Source of the DNA: Ascoidea rubescens DSM 1968
Taxonomy: Eukaryota > Ascomycota > Saccharomycetes > Ascoideales > Ascoideaceae
Length of the DNA: 64,000 nucleotides
Assembly: GCF_001661345.1 (NCBI RefSeq)
Contig: NW_017962927.1
Location: 358,669 to 422,668 of the forward strand
Direction: 5' to 3'
The notes under the pieces were generated by a model. The model ran no database searches, had not been told where the DNA came from, and saw only the letters and a list, made by a program, of their open reading frames with translations. Shown in pieces: positions 50,251 to 61,613 of this stretch. The translations under genes were made by a program, and so were the position numbers. Within the stretch, counting starts at the first letter, position 1, and the number at the start of each line of letters is the position of its first letter.

Positions 50251-51945
50251 ATGTCGTTTCAAAACTACTATAACCATCCTCACAACAACGATAACAACAA
50301 TCACAGTCACAACCATAACCATACTCTTAATCAAAACCATAACAACAACAACAACAACACTAATAATATAAGGCTTGTGAACATCTCAAGACAATCTGAC
50401 AATATAAATCCTTTCAATAAAAAAAGAAACTCATCCTCTTTTAATTTTGGTGCTAACTTCTTCCAAGTATTTGCCTCATCCATAAGATCTCCTCCTACAA
50501 CAACTCTCTATAATACTAACACTAATATTAGTACTAATAAAACCAATAAAGCGAATAGCTCTAGCAACACCAATATTGCCAACAAAACTAACCATAGTCT
50601 CATCAAAAGTAAAAGCTGTATATCTTTAAGTCACAATAACTCAAAATCTTCTTCAAAGTCCTCCTCATCCTCATCCTCTTCAGATCAAAACAGCCCTTCA
50701 AACAATCATTTTCCAAATCTTAATAATATGCCTGTAACTCTCCAGCAAAACACCAACAACATTCAACCAAACTTATTATCCCCTCCATCAAATATCCCTA
50801 TTTTATCTCAAAACACTCTAACTAATGAAAACCAAACTATTAATCACACCAATAATACGAACCCTGCAAACCATAATACAAATATGATTAACACTTCCAG
50901 CAACTCTGCCTCTAATAACAACAACTCATCTTCTCCATGTGTTCCCTCTCAACAAATCTCTCACGTAAACCATAGGTCGAAAGATGGCTCCTATTCAATA
51001 CGTTTAACGTCGTATATCGATAATGCCTCAACGGCTTCTCTTTATTTTGTTCCCATAAGGAGAAAACTAAAACCAAACCACCATATTCCAATAGGTCGTT
51101 ATACCGAAAGAAATAAAGATGCCTTACTAGCAAATGCAAACTCTTCTGCTTCAATAGTATTCAAATCAAAAGTCGTGTCAAGAACCCACGCTCAGCTTCT
51201 CGTAGATGACCTTGGTAACTGGTTTATAAAAGATCTAAAATCATCCTCAGGAACCTTTCTCAATAGAAGAAGACTATCCTCTCCAAATGAAGAAAGTATC
51301 AGTTTTCAACTTCACGATGGCGATTTATTACAGTTGGGTATGGACTACAGAGGCGGTTCCGAAGAAATTTATCGCTGTGTCAAAATTAGAATCGAATTAA
51401 ATAAATCCTGGAAACTAAAATCCTCAAATTTCAATAAGAAAGCCCATGAAAAATTGAAAATCTTAAACCATCCTCTATCAAATAACATGAAACAAAGCAA
51501 TGGCGTAAAAAGTGTCAACACCAACAAAATGGAAACCAATGATTACACTGAATGTGCCATATGTTTATACGACTGCAAACCCTGTCAAGCCATTTTTATT
51601 GCCGCCTGTTCTCATTGCTGGCATTACAAATGTATTCGAAGAATCATTTTGAATAACTATCCTCAGTTTCTATGTCCAAATTGCAGATCGGTGACTGATT
51701 TGGAAAGTAATGTTGATGACGATGATGAAAATGAAGATTCGAGCGACGATGACGACGACTTCAAAAATCAAATTAATCAACTCAGTAATAATTCACATAA
51801 TCTTGAAGATCACACTCATACTTTGGATCCAAATGATATTCAAACTAATTTAATCAACCCATTACATCGAGTTCATTTACAATCAAATAATATTCAAAAT
51901 AATTCTTCAATAACAAATCATAATAACCATTCAATACCACATTGA
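50251..51945 (+). CDS. FHA-RING ubiquitin ligase, Dma1/Dma2 type
   Basis: 564 residues. A His/Asn/Ser-rich disordered N terminus (1-245) is followed by an FHA domain (about 262-350: IPIGRYTERN, VVSRTHAQLLVDDLGNWFI, KDLKSSSGTFLNRRRLS) that should bind phosphothreonine. The C3HC4 RING finger is at about 434-482 (CAICLYDCKPCQAIFIAACS, HCWHYKCIRR, FLCPNCR). The FHA-then-RING order defines yeast Dma1/Dma2 and the RNF8/CHFR group, which act in septin dynamics, spindle positioning and mitotic checkpoint control. A single copy here cannot be labelled Dma1 or Dma2. An acidic Asp/Glu/Ser patch and a polar tail follow the RING. ATG at 50251. Confidence 0.92.
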   Translation: MSFQNYYNHPHNNDNNNHSHNHNHTLNQNHNNNNNNTNNIRLVNISRQSDNINPFNKKRNSSSFNFGANFFQVFASSIRSPPTTTLYNTNTNISTNKTNKANSSSNTNIANKTNHSLIKSKSCISLSHNNSKSSSKSSSSSSSSDQNSPSNNHFPNLNNMPVTLQQNTNNIQPNLLSPPSNIPILSQNTLTNENQTINHTNNTNPANHNTNMINTSSNSASNNNNSSSPCVPSQQISHVNHRSKDGSYSIRLTSYIDNASTASLYFVPIRRKLKPNHHIPIGRYTERNKDALLANANSSASIVFKSKVVSRTHAQLLVDDLGNWFIKDLKSSSGTFLNRRRLSSPNEESISFQLHDGDLLQLGMDYRGGSEEIYRCVKIRIELNKSWKLKSSNFNKKAHEKLKILNHPLSNNMKQSNGVKSVNTNKMETNDYTECAICLYDCKPCQAIFIAACSHCWHYKCIRRIILNNYPQFLCPNCRSVTDLESNVDDDDENEDSSDDDDDFKNQINQLSNNSHNLEDHTHTLDPNDIQTNLINPLHRVHLQSNNIQNNSSITNHNNHSIPH

Positions 51946-52737
51946 TATTACTCAAAAACAAAAGTATTTTCTTGCGATTCATGTTTAATTAATTCAACAG
52001 TAATGACTAATTGGTAAGATTGATATTGTTTATATATATTTATTTTTATATTTTTATATTTTTACTTATTTTTTTACTTATTTTTTTTATTAAATTTTAT
52101 TTATTTATTTAATTTTATTGATTATCTTATTTTTATTTTTTCTTAAATGCATTTTCTTATTTACTTTTTATCCACTTTTTTTTTTTGATAATTTATTTAG
52201 TATTATTACTTTATTTCAATTTATCTACTTTTAATCACAACTTTAATTTCAATTTTATTTTTAATTTTAAATTTTAATCTTCCTTTCCCTTTTTTTTATA
52301 TTTACTCAGCAACTAGAACTGTCGTCCCTTATATTTGTTCATTGGTGTTTTAATCTCTACTTCACGTTGTATTGACTCCAGCCTTCAGGATCGGAATTTA
52401 TTTTTGTTAATATGGTAATATGGTTATTCTCCCTTTTGATGCTTTTTCTCCCTTTTCCCTTTTTCCTCTGTGTAGATGTCGAGTCTCCATCGCAATCTTC
52501 TCATTCGTCACTTTTTTCCAATGCGGCTACATGCATTTTTGTGTGCATAAATGCTGGATTGTACAACAGTGCACATACATACATTCAAATGCATCAACCC
52601 CAGCAGTGGTCTCTCGAACCTCTTTCGGCTTTTCTGATTTTTCTTATTTTTCATTTTGGGCTTTTCTTTTCAGCATTACTATAGGACAGTTATCATTCGT
52701 TGATGGTGTTGAGACGAGCTAGAATGAATTGCTGGTG
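51946..52737. other. T-rich intergenic region, DMA / helicase
   Basis: 792 bases. 52020-52300 is extremely T- and A-rich (TTTATTTTTATATTTTTA), probably the DMA 3' end. 52400-52720 is more balanced and should hold the helicase promoter. The two overlapping frames at 52412-52722 are hydrophobic, without domains. No gene. Confidence 0.5.
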
Positions 52738-54243
52738 ATGCTTCAAGGTTTTTTTCAATTTGTTTTCAAAAACCAGTTAAAGTATAAGAGTGTAAACAAT
52801 TCCTTGGTAATTCGATCGTATTCAGTCTCAATCCACCACCAAAACCAGTACCAAGCAGTCACTAATATCACCAGCATCGCTACTGTTAATAAAAATCTCT
52901 TGATTGACAAAAACAAAAGGCAACCCACAGATATCACCATTAATAATAATAATAATAATAATAATAGCAACAACAATAAAAACAATAAAAACAATAAAAA
53001 TAATCAAAATAATCAAAATATAAGGAAAACCAATTCTCGAAATGATATTCTCAAAAATAAAAGCAAAAATAAAAGCAAAGGTAAAGACTACTTCGATTTC
53101 TACTTCTACTTGTATCAACTTAAAAATAGCTTGACAAGGTCTTTACTTTTAGACAACATTCATGCTTACAACTACATTCAAGACAGGGGTTTTAAAATCA
53201 ACTTTACTCAAAAGAAAAACGATCCCAAAGCACTTAATCATTACATTCAATTGATAGAACAGAAATCTTTGTCCAATTCACCCATAAATATAGATTTTCA
53301 AAATTTGATTCAAGTCAAGCTTACATTCAATTCGTCTTACTTTTCCATCAATTTATTTAAAAAGATTTCAGAGTTTTATAAAGATCGTTCCAAAAATAAT
53401 AATAATACTGATGAAAATAATTCCGAAAAAATACCTGATAATTATCTTTATTTCCCTCTAATCATAATACCACATGGTTTATCAAATCTTAAAACAAAAA
53501 GTGATGTTTCAATTCCTTCCAATCTTGCCTATTCGATTTGGATTAAATTGAATAATATCGACTATTCGACTCTATCATTAGAAGGAACATTAATGGATTG
53601 GACTATGGGAAAAAATATTCTCTCTTTTTATAAATTTGCAAGTCATACTAGAAAATGTAATAAAATTGATCCAAATAGAAAATTAATTCTAAACTCGAAA
53701 AATAAAGCTCAATTATGCTTATTATCAATAAACCATGATCATTTAAATCATCATTTCAACTTCAATCATCCTGATTTAACCTTTGATTTCTATTTAACTG
53801 ACTTTGATGTATATTATTCAAAAGTCTTCAAACTTTTAACGAAATTTACTGAAAATCAAAATGCAAAAAATAGTAATAATAACAAGGAAGATCAATTCTC
53901 TAATCCGGTTTCTAGTGAAATGAGATCGATATTATTATTCAAAAAATTTAACAATATTAAACATTCAATAAATGATTTTAATAGTTTTGATCACATAAGT
54001 AATCAGAAGTTGGATGATTTGCAAAAAGTTGCTCTATTAAGCTCTTTAAATTGTTACTTGACAATAATTAACGGTTCTCCAGGTTCGGGTAAATCATCAT
54101 TGATACCTGAAATTATAAATGAGTTACTAAATAATTTCAATAAACAAAATTTAAACAATAATTTAAATGATTTTTATCAGAATTCGAAAATATTAGTTTG
54201 TTCTCCAACAAATAGCTCGGTTGATGATGTCATGCTAGATTGT

Positions 54244-54298
<55 letters not shown>

Positions 54299-55797
54299 GT
54301 GATGATGATAATGGGAAATTTAAAGAATATATGAGACCTTTGAAGGTCTCGCTAAGAAAATTTAATAATGATTATTCCATTTTTCATCCAAAATATAAAT
54401 TAACCCATTATTCACTTAACAGATTAGTTTACCTGTCATTAAGTCCCGAATATAAAAAGTTATATTTTAATAAATTTATATCGCATGAAGCTATAAAATT
54501 TACTCCAAACGACCTCAAAGACTTGAATAGAGAAATGTATGATAAATCAATTTCAATAATTAGAAACTCAAATGTTATTTTTTGCACAAAGAAAACATCA
54601 TTAAGCTATTTAATGGATGCTTTTAATTTTGACACAGTTATTGTCGATGATGCAAATCTTTTTTTAGAATCAGAAATAATTGGTTTAATTAGCAAAAAAT
54701 GTTCAAGATTAATCCTAATTGGAGACGATAAACAATTGAGTCCTAGAGGATATGAAAATTCATTTTTTTCCAAATGTATTCGAAAAAATAAGAGAAATGT
54801 TATTCAGCTAGATCAACAGTATCGAATGCATCCATCGATTCTTGATTTTTCCAACAAATACATCTATGGTAATAAACCTTCAATTGATAATTTTAATGAA
54901 ATCCAAACCAAAGAAAAATTCAAAGAAAAATTCAAAGATAAATCAGGGTTTCCGTGGAGATCTGAAAGTGAAAGAGTTATGTTTATAAACAATCATAAAG
55001 ACTCAATTGTAGTTGATAACTGCTTTATCAATACTGAAGAAGCAAATGAAATTGTAAAACTAGTGAATTTTTTAATAAGTGATAATAAAGTTAATCCCGA
55101 AGATATTGGAATAATCACGCCATATATGGCTCAAAAGTTTTATATCAAGCATAAACTAATCCATGATAAAGAATTGAATTACAAGCTAGCTTTAGGCTAT
55201 TATTCAAGAATTCACGAATTTCTTTATAAATTGGGTTTGAAAAATTTTGATGAAATAGACAAGTATTGTGAAACGTACGGAATTGATGACTTTCAAAAAT
55301 ACAACAAATTTCATGAAATCATTAAAGTGTATAATAAAATCAAAGATTATACATTAAGTTCTAGGTATAAAGGAATTTCTAGGGGATTGGTGGCGAGCAA
55401 ACACGAAAACCTTGAGCAGTTATTTATCAAATATTACCAGAAAGTGGTAAAAAATCAAAAATCGCCTATTGAAGAATTTTATGGATTGGAAATTTCATCA
55501 ATTCACGATTTTTTAGGAAAACAAAAAAAATATATCATTTTATCCACAGTTAAATCTGAAGTTGCCAGACTGAATCTGGGAGAAATAGATATCAATGAAT
55601 TAGAAAAAAATAAAAAAAATGGATATTTCTATGATATTGGTAGGTTTGTGGTGTCAACGACACGAGCATCTCATGGATTGTTCATTTTGGGACACTCTGA
55701 CCATTTGAGAAATTTGGGTATCTGGACCAACTATATAGAGTATTTGGAGAATAAGCATTGTATTTGCAACTTCGATGATTTGAAACCATTGATATAA
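52738..55797 (+). CDS. UPF1-type SF1 helicase with mitochondrial-like N terminus
   Basis: 1019 residues. The first 45 (MLQGFFQFVFKNQLKYKSVN, then NSLVIRSYSVSIHHQNQ) have Arg, Lys and Ser but no acidic residue, as in a mitochondrial presequence. SF1B motifs are all visible: I GSPGSGKSS (about 446), Ia CSPTNSSVDDV, II VIVDDANLF (about 634), III GDDKQLSP (661), IV QYRMHPS (694), V ISSIHDFLGKQKKYIILSTV and VI VVSTTRASHGLF. Motif II is DDAN where UPF1 relatives have DEAx/DESx, so the catalytic Glu position is Asp. An Asn tract lies near 503-520. I find no match to Nam7, Sen1, Hcs1 or Dna2 by memory, so the specific role is unknown. The ATG at 52738 is preferred; the frame above begins with TTG. 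Confidence 0.8.
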
Positions 55798-55834
55798 TTG
55801 TGTGTATGATTACCACGTTATATGATACTTCAAA

Positions 55835-57553
55835 ATGACTATAGCTCAAAATTCTTCAACCAAAAATTGCAACTCGATTTCCTCATTGAAATATTCTCCA
55901 TATACCCAATTGGATACTATTAAATCTTCTGCTCTATCTCCCCTACGTTTCACTGTTTACTATGGCACTTTAGTTCATACTCCGCAATTAGGTGAAATTG
56001 AAATATTACCAAGTTGCTCAGTTGGAGTTGATTTAGATGGTGTAATTGTCTTTATTAATAAAAATTCATCTAATCCAACTAAAGATGCTTTAGATTACAA
56101 TCCCAATTTAAGCGTCTCGGAGATTGATTTATTTAATATAACTTCAAACCCTTATTCATTTTTTTTTCCAGGTTTTGTTGATACTCATATCCATGCCCCA
56201 CAATATCCAAACTGTGGTATATTTGGCAACGCAACTTTATTGGACTGGTTAACTACTTATACTTTTCCCTTGGAGGCCTCATTTAAAAATCTTCAAATTG
56301 CAAACGATATTTATTCGAAAGTTATTAAAAAAACATTATACAATGGCACAACAACTGCCTCATATTTTGCTACAATCGATCCAAATGCAACAAATTTATT
56401 AGCCAACTTATGTTTCCAAAATGGTCAGAGAGGTTTAATTGGCCGAGTTTGCATGAATGATAATTCGCCTGATTATTATGTTGAAGATCTAAATCAATCG
56501 AAATCATCAACTGAAAAGGTCTTGAATCATNTCAAACATTTAAACAAAATTCAAAACTCGATTTCAAGAACTAATAAAATTGAGGAAAATATCGTATTAC
56601 CAATTATAACTCCAAGATTTGCTCCAAGTTGCACTTCAAATTTATTAAACTGGCTTGGTGATCTATCCAAAAAGAATGATCTACACATTCAAACTCATAT
56701 TTCGGAAAATAAGAATGAAATCCAATGGGTTAAACAATTATTCCCAAGCTCCAAAAATTACACGTCAGTTTACGATGACCACAATTTATTAACTTCAAAA
56801 ACAGTTCTAGCTCATGCAATTCATTTAAACAATGATGAAAAAAAATTAATTAAATTAAAAAAATCGGGAATATCTCATTGCCCAATTTCAAATTCCTCAA
56901 TTACTTCGGGCGAAGCCAGAATTCGTTGGCTATTAGATGATTCAATTAATGTGGGTTTGGGTACCGATGTGTCTGGTGGATTTGCTCCCTCGATTCTTTC
57001 GACTGCTCGCCACGCTTTATTGGTTTCTAGGCATTTGTCTATGAAAACATTTGAAGAGCACGATAAATTGTCAGTCAACGATGTCCTATATTTAGCTACA
57101 TTGGGTGGAGCAAAAGTGTTGAGTTTGGAAGAGTTGATAGGAGATTTCCACGTTGGTAAGAAATGGGATTGCCAATTGATTAATCTCCGAGAAAGGGATT
57201 CCCAGGTAGATATCTTTAGCTGGCAATTACCGAAATATTTCCATAATAAGTTGGAAAGAGAATTTATTGGAAATGATAAGGAACAAGCTAGTAGTGATAT
57301 AATTGATTCCAGTGATAACTTAAAGCTCTCGGCAAGTGAAAAATTACAACTTGATGATACCAATAATATAAATTCTGATGATGATTATGATGACGATCTT
57401 GATTATGATTTATTAGAAAACGGGGATTTGGTTCTGGAGGATAAAATACTATTTGAAAATATAATAGCCAAATGGTTATTTAACGGTGATGATCGAAACA
57501 CCACAAGGGTTTGGGTAAATGGTAGATTAATAATTGATAAATCTTCTTGTTAG
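55835..57553 (+). CDS. GUD1: guanine deaminase
   Basis: 572 residues; an amidohydrolase converting guanine to xanthine in purine salvage. Visible are the metal motif PGFVDTHIHAPQYPN (HxH near 118-120), NGTTTASYFATI, LHIQTHISENKNEIQW, VLAHAIHLNNDE, SHCPISNSSITSG and GLGTDVSGGF with the metal-binding Asp; all are typical of Gud1/GDA. An acidic Asp/Ser insertion (about residues 485-535) near the C terminus is unusual for the family. Base 56531 is recorded as n, making codon 233 NTC (Phe, Leu, Ile or Val). The start lies only 37 bases after the helicase stop, so its promoter must overlap the helicase coding end. ATG at 55835. Confidence 0.93.
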   Translation: MTIAQNSSTKNCNSISSLKYSPYTQLDTIKSSALSPLRFTVYYGTLVHTPQLGEIEILPSCSVGVDLDGVIVFINKNSSNPTKDALDYNPNLSVSEIDLFNITSNPYSFFFPGFVDTHIHAPQYPNCGIFGNATLLDWLTTYTFPLEASFKNLQIANDIYSKVIKKTLYNGTTTASYFATIDPNATNLLANLCFQNGQRGLIGRVCMNDNSPDYYVEDLNQSKSSTEKVLNHXKHLNKIQNSISRTNKIEENIVLPIITPRFAPSCTSNLLNWLGDLSKKNDLHIQTHISENKNEIQWVKQLFPSSKNYTSVYDDHNLLTSKTVLAHAIHLNNDEKKLIKLKKSGISHCPISNSSITSGEARIRWLLDDSINVGLGTDVSGGFAPSILSTARHALLVSRHLSMKTFEEHDKLSVNDVLYLATLGGAKVLSLEELIGDFHVGKKWDCQLINLRERDSQVDIFSWQLPKYFHNKLEREFIGNDKEQASSDIIDSSDNLKLSASEKLQLDDTNNINSDDDYDDDLDYDLLENGDLVLEDKILFENIIAKWLFNGDDRNTTRVWVNGRLIIDKSSC

Positions 57554-57902
57554 CTGTTTTGTAGGGCGACTCTTTTTAATATTCCACATTAATATTCCAC
57601 ATTAATATTCCACATTATTATTTCACATTATTATTTAGTTCAATGTCAAAATATACAGAATCTTGATTTGGTGTTCAATCAACTATCCAGAACTGGTAAA
57701 TTAGACTAGTTTCTTCTATTATATCGATTAAATATATAAGGAATTCATGCACCCACCGTGGTGGTAACTATGTGAAGTGAGACCATGCGCAGATATGCAG
57801 ATCATGAACCCTATTTCTCTCAAAAGCCGGTTTCAAAGCGCTTAATGAAAAGAACCTTTAAGTCTTCACCACTCAAGCCGAAATATATTTCATGCTTCTT
57901 CA
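57554..57902. promoter_or_regulatory. MNN4 promoter region with 13-base repeat
   Basis: 349 bases. A tandem ATTAATATTCCAC repeat follows the GUD1 stop at 57579-57635. Near 57752 the motif CCACCGTGGTGG is an imperfect inverted repeat. The frame 57785-58081 overlaps the MNN4 start in another frame and is not credible. Confidence 0.5.
57579..57635. repeat. 13-base tandem repeat ATTAATATTCCAC
   Basis: About four units, the last two diverged to ATTATTATTTCAC, directly after the GUD1 stop. Confidence 0.8.
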
Positions 57903-60900
57903 ATGCTTCTTTCTCTTTCTCTCAATGCTCCAGCAAAGCCAAACTTCTTTGCTTCTGTGGGGGCTCGTTGCAAATTGACAAAGAGGTTTGTTTCCTTTGT
58001 TCTATTTCCCTTTCTATTTCTCGCAACCACCATCTTTATTGTGCTTCAATCGTGGAGCGAGGAATCCAAAAGAGCTTTTGAAACTTTGCCCTTGCTAGTT
58101 GCTTCTATTGCCACCAACGACGACAATACACATTGCCCACTCAGCTCGTTTGAACACAACTATCTTGAAAACAGCTTCACTCCAGAGATACCAAAAGCTG
58201 ATTTCACAGCGAGCGATTTAGCATCCAAGTTTCAACTGTTGGTGAACGAAACGACCATCGGCGCATACAACTCCTACAACAATATTAATATCAATTTGCA
58301 TCTGAAGCTGGAATATGGCCAATTTTCGTCCTCTGTGATCAGACTATTTAATGCAAGGGAAGCCTCTGCTCCTGATTTTGATCCGAGAACTCTTCCTACT
58401 TTTTGGCTCTATTTGATCAATCAGCATTTGATATTAAACAACTTGATAGCGAATCCCAGCGCTTCTTTGTTGTCTCCAAACAACACTGAAAACAAGTATG
58501 TATTTGAAATATCAAACAACTTCAAACTCCCTTTCAACTGGAACGATCTATTGAATTTTTACGACTCGCTCAAAGACAACTCCTTCTATTATTCCTTGAT
58601 TGTGTCAGGCTCAAACTGCAAAAGCCTTTTATATCAGGATTTGGCGTTATCCAACGAATTCACATTAAAAGAGTTTGGAAAAGTCTGCTCCAACTATAAG
58701 AATGTGTATCCTCAATCATACACCAGCAGCCAGATTCAGGACAAGCTACTACAGTCTGTATATCTCAACTCGCACAAAACAGAAACAGATGAACTGCAAA
58801 AGAACAACAACCAAAACACAATCTGCCAGCCATTTGACAATCCGTATAATTTGCCATTCCACAATCTGTACAATTTGCCATTTCGACTTGTTTCAAAAGT
58901 TGATACCTATTTAAACGATTTGGAGATTAGAAAAATGTACGGGTTCATATATGGCCTTACAGGATTAGAAGCTCCTCAACGAATCATTTTTTTGAATATA
59001 CTCAATGAAAACAACACTGCACATCACACCAATGGTTCAAATGGCACTTCAAATCAATATCCAATATACGGCAAACGCTCCTTGGTCATTCCAACTTATT
59101 CTGTTTCTGATGGAATCAACAACATCAGAAACAGAAGGGCAAGGCAAAACTTGTACACTGATATGTTGTCCACCTTTTTCATCAATAATAATCTTAAAAT
59201 CAGATCCTATTCCACCGATTACTCGTCAAAAGAAGATGCTCTCAATGAAATTATCGAAAATGGTATTAATTCTTATAATGAAATTTCCAAGTTGAATGCC
59301 TTTTATCAACGTTCCGAGATCAGCAATGGCGCCAAAAACGTTTCAGCTTTTTCAAAGCCGGGTGCACTAGACGGTAATCAAAAGCAAATAGATTTGCTGG
59401 AAGATTGTGAAAATTATGATTTTTCATTTGTTCAGCCCTATGTTTTGAAAAATTCCAACACAGGCACAACAAATCGTCATCAGCCGTTACATATCGATTT
59501 TTCTTTGTTTCAATGGAACTTATCAAAAGAACATGAGCATTTGCAATCACATTACTCAGCATCTGCAAACGAAAAAGCGCATACGAACAATACAACTTGC
59601 GAGGATCCCACTATTCAAGAAGCCATATCTCAAAACACTGAACCGTTGTATACTACACATGACATTGACTATAAACAAGTCGATCATTTGAAAGCACTAA
59701 TGGAAGCAAGGTTGGGCAAGATATGGATCCCGGAAAATCGATATTTTGGTCTAGCTTCAACTAAAGACTACAACCTTGATCATTATGATTTTCGGTTTTT
59801 CAAAGACATAACCAAAGACGACCAAGCCCATCATTTAGCTATATTGCATCGCTTAATGCGTGTATGGTTTCGATTGTGTCTTCAATTCAACATTCCCTCC
59901 TGGATCAACCATGGATCCATCATTGGCTGGTATTTCAATGGACTATCGTTGCCATGGGATGCTGATATTGATGTTCAGGTTCCGATTCAGTCACTATACA
60001 AACTCAGCAAAACCATTAACAATACTCTCATATACGACTACACTGATTTCGGAACATTTGAAGTGTTTAGCCAGGAAAAAAAACTAGACTCAAATGCAGA
60101 GTTTGGACTTCGGGGTTTTTACTTTGATGTCAATGAAAACTTTCTATTACGAAATCAAATTGGAAACCCCAATGTGAACAATATTGATGCCAGATTAATA
60201 GATATCGAAAGTGGGGTTTACATTGATATAACTGCACTAACCGATTTTACATCTCAAACGAATAACGAATTGATTACCAAACTATTGCTAATAGACAGTT
60301 ATACCGAGAATGAGCTAAACAAGCTATCAAAAGCCAAGTTTTATAACGAGTACTACGAGGGCATTCGACTAGTAAAAGAACTACGGGATTCTCTATTTGC
60401 CAGAAAAAAGTCGATATTTAATAAGACTTTGGAAAAACTTCAAAATATAAAGCTTTCCATATCCACGATGAAAAAAATATTAGTTGATGTGGAATCAAGG
60501 CGAATTTCAGAGTCCCAATCTTTAGAGTCCCAATCTTCAGAGTCCCAATCTTCAGACATCTTTGGAAAACACTCGGCAGAGACACAAGAGGAAAAAGAAT
60601 ATTCCAATTCTTATTTAGATTATGATGATGACAAAATCCAAAACTTGGAAGTGTCGGAAAAAAAGCTAAAATTGTTCAAATTTGGATCTGTTTTTCCACC
60701 TTCAGAAGACTTGAGAAATTCTGAAGTTTACCAAAAAACCAACAGATTGTTTGAAGACTTTTTTCACAACATGGTCCATTGTCGAAATTATCATTATTAC
60801 AAAATCGAGGAATTGACGCCCTTGATCCCAACATACTATGAAAACACAATTACATATCTCCCTGCAAATTTTCTTAAAAATATAGTGATTGAATATGATA

Positions 60901-61613
60901 CAAAATCAATTAACAAACTCGAATTCAACGATTACAAGTTCTTCAAATACTTGCAATTGTGGATAAGTTCAGGCGACTGTGACTTCAAAATGATGAATGT
61001 TGATGGACAAGTTGGAGGAATGGGTGATGATGAGCATTTGGGAGAAGAAGATGACGATCAAGATAACACTTCTGGAGTTGAGATCGATGAGGATTCTGTT
61101 GGCTTTGTCAATCCTCCCAAAGAAGAATACTCATATTTCCAATACCGGAAAAGACATAAAAACAATGGGCATTTTCAACCACTTGAAAAGAAGAGTATCA
61201 TAGAATTTGAATATAACAATATAGATCTATATGATGGAGGTGATAAAACAAAATTTGAATCCAAAATCAGTAATTTTGAGAGAAAGTTGGGCAAAAACTG
61301 TTACATCACAAATGAGTTTGTTCAGGGAGAATTTACCCAATTTAAAGACTATCTCTTGTTACACAGTTATGAAATTGAAAAGCTTTTTGGAATTGCAAAC
61401 AATAGACTAAATCTTGAAAAACCAAGTGAAACCAAAATATTTCCGACTCATGGCAACGAGCACCATCATGGGGATGGCCATAGTGGAATTATCAAATACG
61501 AAGAAAAGTACATGCAAGAAACACTTGAAAGTTTCAATGGGGAAGTTCTAAGGCCTGAACCATGGATAATTAGAAACTACTTCAGTAAAGAAGAAGATAG
61601 TAGTATAATTTAA
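57903..61613 (+). CDS. MNN4: mannosylphosphate transfer regulator Mnn4 (LicD domain)
   Basis: 1236 residues. A basic N terminus and one hydrophobic segment at about 29-48 (FVSFVLFPFLFLATTIFIVL) give a Golgi type II topology. The large lumenal part contains the LicD domain (about 640-800): WFRLCLQFNIPSWINHGSII, GWYFNGLSLPWDADIDVQVP and IDIESGVYIDITALTD, with the DADID motif expected to bind metal and nucleotide-sugar. Mnn4 is required with Mnn6 for mannosylphosphate on mannan, which gives the wall negative charge. The C-terminal Lys/Glu repeats of S. cerevisiae Mnn4 are absent; instead there are SQS/SES repeats (about 869-886), an acidic patch and a His/Gly-rich stretch (GNEHHHGDGHSG). ATG at 57903. 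Confidence 0.92.
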   Translation: MLLSLSLNAPAKPNFFASVGARCKLTKRFVSFVLFPFLFLATTIFIVLQSWSEESKRAFETLPLLVASIATNDDNTHCPLSSFEHNYLENSFTPEIPKADFTASDLASKFQLLVNETTIGAYNSYNNININLHLKLEYGQFSSSVIRLFNAREASAPDFDPRTLPTFWLYLINQHLILNNLIANPSASLLSPNNTENKYVFEISNNFKLPFNWNDLLNFYDSLKDNSFYYSLIVSGSNCKSLLYQDLALSNEFTLKEFGKVCSNYKNVYPQSYTSSQIQDKLLQSVYLNSHKTETDELQKNNNQNTICQPFDNPYNLPFHNLYNLPFRLVSKVDTYLNDLEIRKMYGFIYGLTGLEAPQRIIFLNILNENNTAHHTNGSNGTSNQYPIYGKRSLVIPTYSVSDGINNIRNRRARQNLYTDMLSTFFINNNLKIRSYSTDYSSKEDALNEIIENGINSYNEISKLNAFYQRSEISNGAKNVSAFSKPGALDGNQKQIDLLEDCENYDFSFVQPYVLKNSNTGTTNRHQPLHIDFSLFQWNLSKEHEHLQSHYSASANEKAHTNNTTCEDPTIQEAISQNTEPLYTTHDIDYKQVDHLKALMEARLGKIWIPENRYFGLASTKDYNLDHYDFRFFKDITKDDQAHHLAILHRLMRVWFRLCLQFNIPSWINHGSIIGWYFNGLSLPWDADIDVQVPIQSLYKLSKTINNTLIYDYTDFGTFEVFSQEKKLDSNAEFGLRGFYFDVNENFLLRNQIGNPNVNNIDARLIDIESGVYIDITALTDFTSQTNNELITKLLLIDSYTENELNKLSKAKFYNEYYEGIRLVKELRDSLFARKKSIFNKTLEKLQNIKLSISTMKKILVDVESRRISESQSLESQSSESQSSDIFGKHSAETQEEKEYSNSYLDYDDDKIQNLEVSEKKLKLFKFGSVFPPSEDLRNSEVYQKTNRLFEDFFHNMVHCRNYHYYKIEELTPLIPTYYENTITYLPANFLKNIVIEYDTKSINKLEFNDYKFFKYLQLWISSGDCDFKMMNVDGQVGGMGDDEHLGEEDDDQDNTSGVEIDEDSVGFVNPPKEEYSYFQYRKRHKNNGHFQPLEKKSIIEFEYNNIDLYDGGDKTKFESKISNFERKLGKNCYITNEFVQGEFTQFKDYLLLHSYEIEKLFGIANNRLNLEKPSETKIFPTHGNEHHHGDGHSGIIKYEEKYMQETLESFNGEVLRPEPWIIRNYFSKEEDSSII

